A stretch of 20,069 nt of DNA, taken from the NCBI GenBank assembly GCA_003990745.1, contig RBNI01002007.1, forward strand, positions 1 to 20,069, read 5' to 3'. The notes beneath the pieces are model-generated. The model was given only the letters and a program-made list of their open reading frames with translations, was not told the origin of the DNA and made no database searches. Each line of letters starts with the position of its first letter. The first letter of the stretch is position 1. The DNA comes from Jimgerdemannia flammicorona. Lineage: Eukaryota; Mucoromycota; Endogonomycetes; Endogonales; Endogonaceae. The translations under genes and the position numbers were made by a program. Shown in pieces: positions 18,055-20,069 of the stretch.

Positions 18055-18456
18055 ATCCAGACCCATCAAGAGAACCTCACTTTGGCCAGATTTTTTCTGC
18101 AAGTCCACCAGCTATAAGCCTACTATGCAATTGGAGAACAGTTGCAAAACCTCCCAGCAGCAGATCTGACCTACATCAGAAACTCTACTGGCCTCACCCA
18201 GAAAAATACCACTGCTGCAGACAGATTGTATACAATTTACAAACGAAATGTTTCAGCCTTGACATAAGTATAATTCCTTCTGAATGACATTCAGAACATA
18301 AACCCTACCACCTACTGGAGCATCATCAACCATATTGAAATCCTGTTTCTAGAAGAAGAAGAAGAACCTGTTGAGTGGAGTGATGCTGATCCAAATGAAG
18401 ATACTGGTTCAGGTATTGATGCTGAAGATACTTATGCACATTGGAATGATGACTAA
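18055..18456 (+). pseudogene. Unassigned acidic-tailed frame downstream of Gypsy-B integrase
   Basis: A frame distinct from integrase runs to a TAA at 18454 with a few internal stops. It reads ENLTLARFFLQVHQL, YYAIGEQLQNLPAADLTYIR, DRLYTIYKRNVSAL, YWSIINHIEILFLEEEEEPV and ends in an acidic tail with NEDTGSGIDAEDTY. It looks helical with no membrane segment, so it is not envelope-like. It could be a pol C-terminal extension after a frame change or a separate small protein. I recognise no family. Confidence 0.5.
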
Positions 18457-18484
18457 AGGATTATCTGAGGACAGACCATCCTTT

Positions 18485-18496
18485 AGTAGGGGCTGA
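18485..18496 (+). promoter_or_regulatory. Polypurine-rich tract of Gypsy-B
   Basis: AGTAGGGGCTGA abuts the 3' LTR start TGTGATGAG. The G run and position fit a plus-strand primer, although it is not purely purine. Confidence 0.5.
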
Positions 18497-18631
18497 TGTG
18501 ATGAGCAACAGAATTGTACTACTGAAATCATAAATTAGCCACATACTATATCTAGTGTACTAAGCAACCAAGACTGCTTTACTGTGCCAACTTGTATCTT
18601 TAGCCAGAGATACCAGAAATGGTATGTTTAT

Positions 18632-18703
18632 CTGTATCCTCTAGGTATACTGTACTCTTAAGATACACTGTACTCTCAAGATACACTGTACCCTCAAGGA
18701 ATA
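18632..18703 (+). repeat. 18-bp tandem repeat, four units (3' LTR)
   Basis: Four units of the form CTGTACTCTCAAGATACA. The two extra units are exactly the 36 bp by which this LTR is longer. Confidence 0.88.
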
Positions 18704-18761
18704 CTTACCATAGATAGCAATCTATAGTTAGCAACATAGTAACCTATAGCAACTACAACTG

Positions 18762-18770
18762 TATAAAATA
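18762..18770 (+). promoter_or_regulatory. TATA-like box in Gypsy-B 3' LTR
   Basis: TATAAAATA, the counterpart of 9808-9816, with AATAAA at 18788-18793. Confidence 0.45.
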
Positions 18771-19182
18771 CCCCAGAAATAAGAGTGAATAAACCTCAGT
18801 CTGAATTGAATCCAAAGCAAAAGTGAAGTCTGTCTACAATACTTTAAGAGGAACTCTACAGCCACTGCTGGGAGATTATGAGCAAAGCATTCCTTTCCAC
18901 TCCAGTCCACTTTCTGATACAAAGAAGAGTTTGTTACATTTTTGGTTCACTTGCCAGATAAGTCTGAAGAATGTGAGTTTACTGCCCAAGTTCAAAGAAG
19001 AACTTTGCTGCTATTTCTAAGTTAGCTGTATTCCTAGAAAGTCTAAGAGAAAGCTACCTTACTCAAGCCAGTTTCTGATACAACTTTGTAGTGATCTGTC
19101 ATACAAATGAAGTCAGTCTTTGATGCAACTTTGCCAAGAGATCTTTTCCCAAAAGCTGCTGTTTTCAAGAAGTTCACCAATT

Positions 19183-19500
19183 CAGGAAGAATCTACAATA
19201 TTTAAGTTATCTGAGTAATCCACAACATCTGAGTTATCCAAGCCATCTGAGTTATTTCCTAGTTGAAGCTACCAATTCAGAAAGAATCTGTACCATCTGA
19301 GAAGTATTTCCAGAGAGCCTGCTGATTTAGGAAGAATCTGTGACATCTGAGTTACCCAAGTTATTAGAATTATATATATTATTCAAATTATTCATTTATT
19401 CTCAGTGAGTCTGATTCAGAAGAATCTGTACCATCTGCTATTCCCAGAAGAGACCACTACCAGCATAATTCCCAGAGAGCCAATTTAGGAGAATCTATGC
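19183..19500 (+). repeat. Degenerate hairpin repeat array (3' LTR copy)
   Basis: The same recurring ATTCAGAAAGAATCTGTACC and ATCTGAGTTATC units as at 10220-10545, somewhat altered. Confidence 0.65.
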
Positions 19501-19907
19501 TAAACTAAGTTATCTGCTGAATCTACATAAGGAACATCATCAAGATTATCATACTATACAAGATTGTCACCCAGAAATCACATACTTTTAGACATAAGAT
19601 TATTACACCAGAAATCACATACTTTTGGAGATCATTGCACTATATATGAAATTCTACCAATTCTCAGTTGACCCAAGAAGGAAACCTATTCACAAATTGC
19701 TGCTACACCCAGAGAACCATCCCAATTAGGAAATCGATACACAAATTGCTTGCAGATATTCAGCTTTGACTATTATACCACTAAACACCAAGGACCTCAG
19801 GAATCTTAGAACATTTTATTACTTTTTGACAAGTAACTGGGGGCTCAAGCTAAACTACACCAACCTTCAACCTTGTAATTTATCTCTATTGAGCCAGACA
19901 TGTTACA

Positions 19908-20069
19908 GTATATTGTTTATATATATTCTTTTTCTATATTTATCTATCTTTGGTAGGCTTTCTGATGTTCTTATCAGATGAGGTCTTCTTATACTTTAGC
20001 AGTTATAAGAACTTCCTTTAGAGTATAGTTTCTTAGTATACTCTTCTTCTATTTTTTTTTTTTTTTTTT
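19908..20069. other. Right flank of Gypsy-B ending in poly(T)
   Basis: About 140 bp of AT-rich sequence with no recognisable frame, then a T run at 20051-20069 at the window end. I could not tell whether it continues the copia element or is host DNA. Confidence 0.5.

Larger units (their letters stand above)
9579..19907 (+). mobile_element. Gypsy-B: large Ty3/gypsy retrotransposon with dUTPase
   Basis: A 10.3-kb element with 1.4-kb LTRs (TG...CA), long for this superfamily. The coding order is Gag with knuckle, GRP motif, protease, Cys/His module, unassigned region, dUTPase, unassigned domain, RT, RNase H, integrase and a downstream acidic frame. The readable frame changes about seven times and dozens of stops occur. 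The protease and RT active sites are mutated, so it is inactive. About 6 CpG remain. No clean target duplication is seen: the flanks are ACTAT and GTATA. Confidence 0.93.
18497..19907 (+). repeat. Gypsy-B 3' LTR
   Basis: 1411 bp, starting TGTGATGAGC and ending CATGTTACA. It aligns along its whole length with 9579-10953. In the first 135 bp I count about 11 differences, mostly transitions. It carries four 18-bp units, where the 5' LTR has two, and the same hairpin array and TATA-like box. Confidence 0.92.

Noticed and set aside
820..18456. Alternative genetic code with stops read as Gln or Trp
   Set aside because: Gln and Trp codons are also used normally at many sites, and TGA stands for both Arg and Trp positions. 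Cytosine deamination explains this, a single reassignment does not.
9574..19912. Target-site duplication of Gypsy-B
   Set aside because: The flanking five bases, ACTAT and GTATA, do not match even allowing one transition.

Overview
The window looks like transposon-packed, decayed DNA from a eukaryotic, most likely filamentous fungal, genome. It is AT-rich and has almost no CpG. Stop codons sit where the families expect Gln, Trp or Arg codons, and LTR pairs differ almost only by transitions. That pattern resembles RIP or 5-methylcytosine decay. The phylum cannot be told from this window. I see no intact host gene, no tRNA or rRNA gene and no CRISPR array.

Three LTR retrotransposons account for nearly everything. 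(1) The oldest is a Ty1/copia element on the + strand. Its integrase and reverse transcriptase (RT) remnants run from about 150 to 1451 and resume at 7739-8690, followed by a possible 3' LTR near 8997-9550. (2) A Ty3/gypsy element on the - strand, here called Gypsy-A (1452-7733, 291-bp LTRs), is inserted into the copia RT gene just after the catalytic motif. Removing it, with a 4-5 bp target duplication, restores the copia frame. (3) A second, larger Ty3/gypsy element on the + strand, Gypsy-B (9579-19907, LTRs of 1375 and 1411 bp), fills the right half.

Both gypsy elements share an uncommon polyprotein order: Gag (zinc knuckle, then a GRP basic motif), aspartic protease, a Cys/His-rich module, a trimeric-type dUTPase, RT, RNase H and integrase. 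In Gypsy-A the dUTPase lies in an uninterrupted 404-codon frame with all five signature motifs. Gypsy-B has further unassigned coding sequence: about 320 codons between the Cys/His module and the dUTPase, about 120 codons between the dUTPase and RT, and an acidic-tailed frame downstream of integrase. These three blocks are the least explained parts of the window.

All three elements look inactive. Gag, protease, RT, RNase H and integrase would normally act together for particle assembly, processing, cDNA synthesis and insertion. The dUTPase would be expected to limit uracil in the cDNA. Nonsense codons, frame changes and lost catalytic residues (copia RT, Gypsy-B protease and RT, both zinc knuckles) interrupt these functions. 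CpG counts by eye rank the elements copia (none), Gypsy-B (about 6) and Gypsy-A (about 20), which fits copia being oldest and Gypsy-A youngest.
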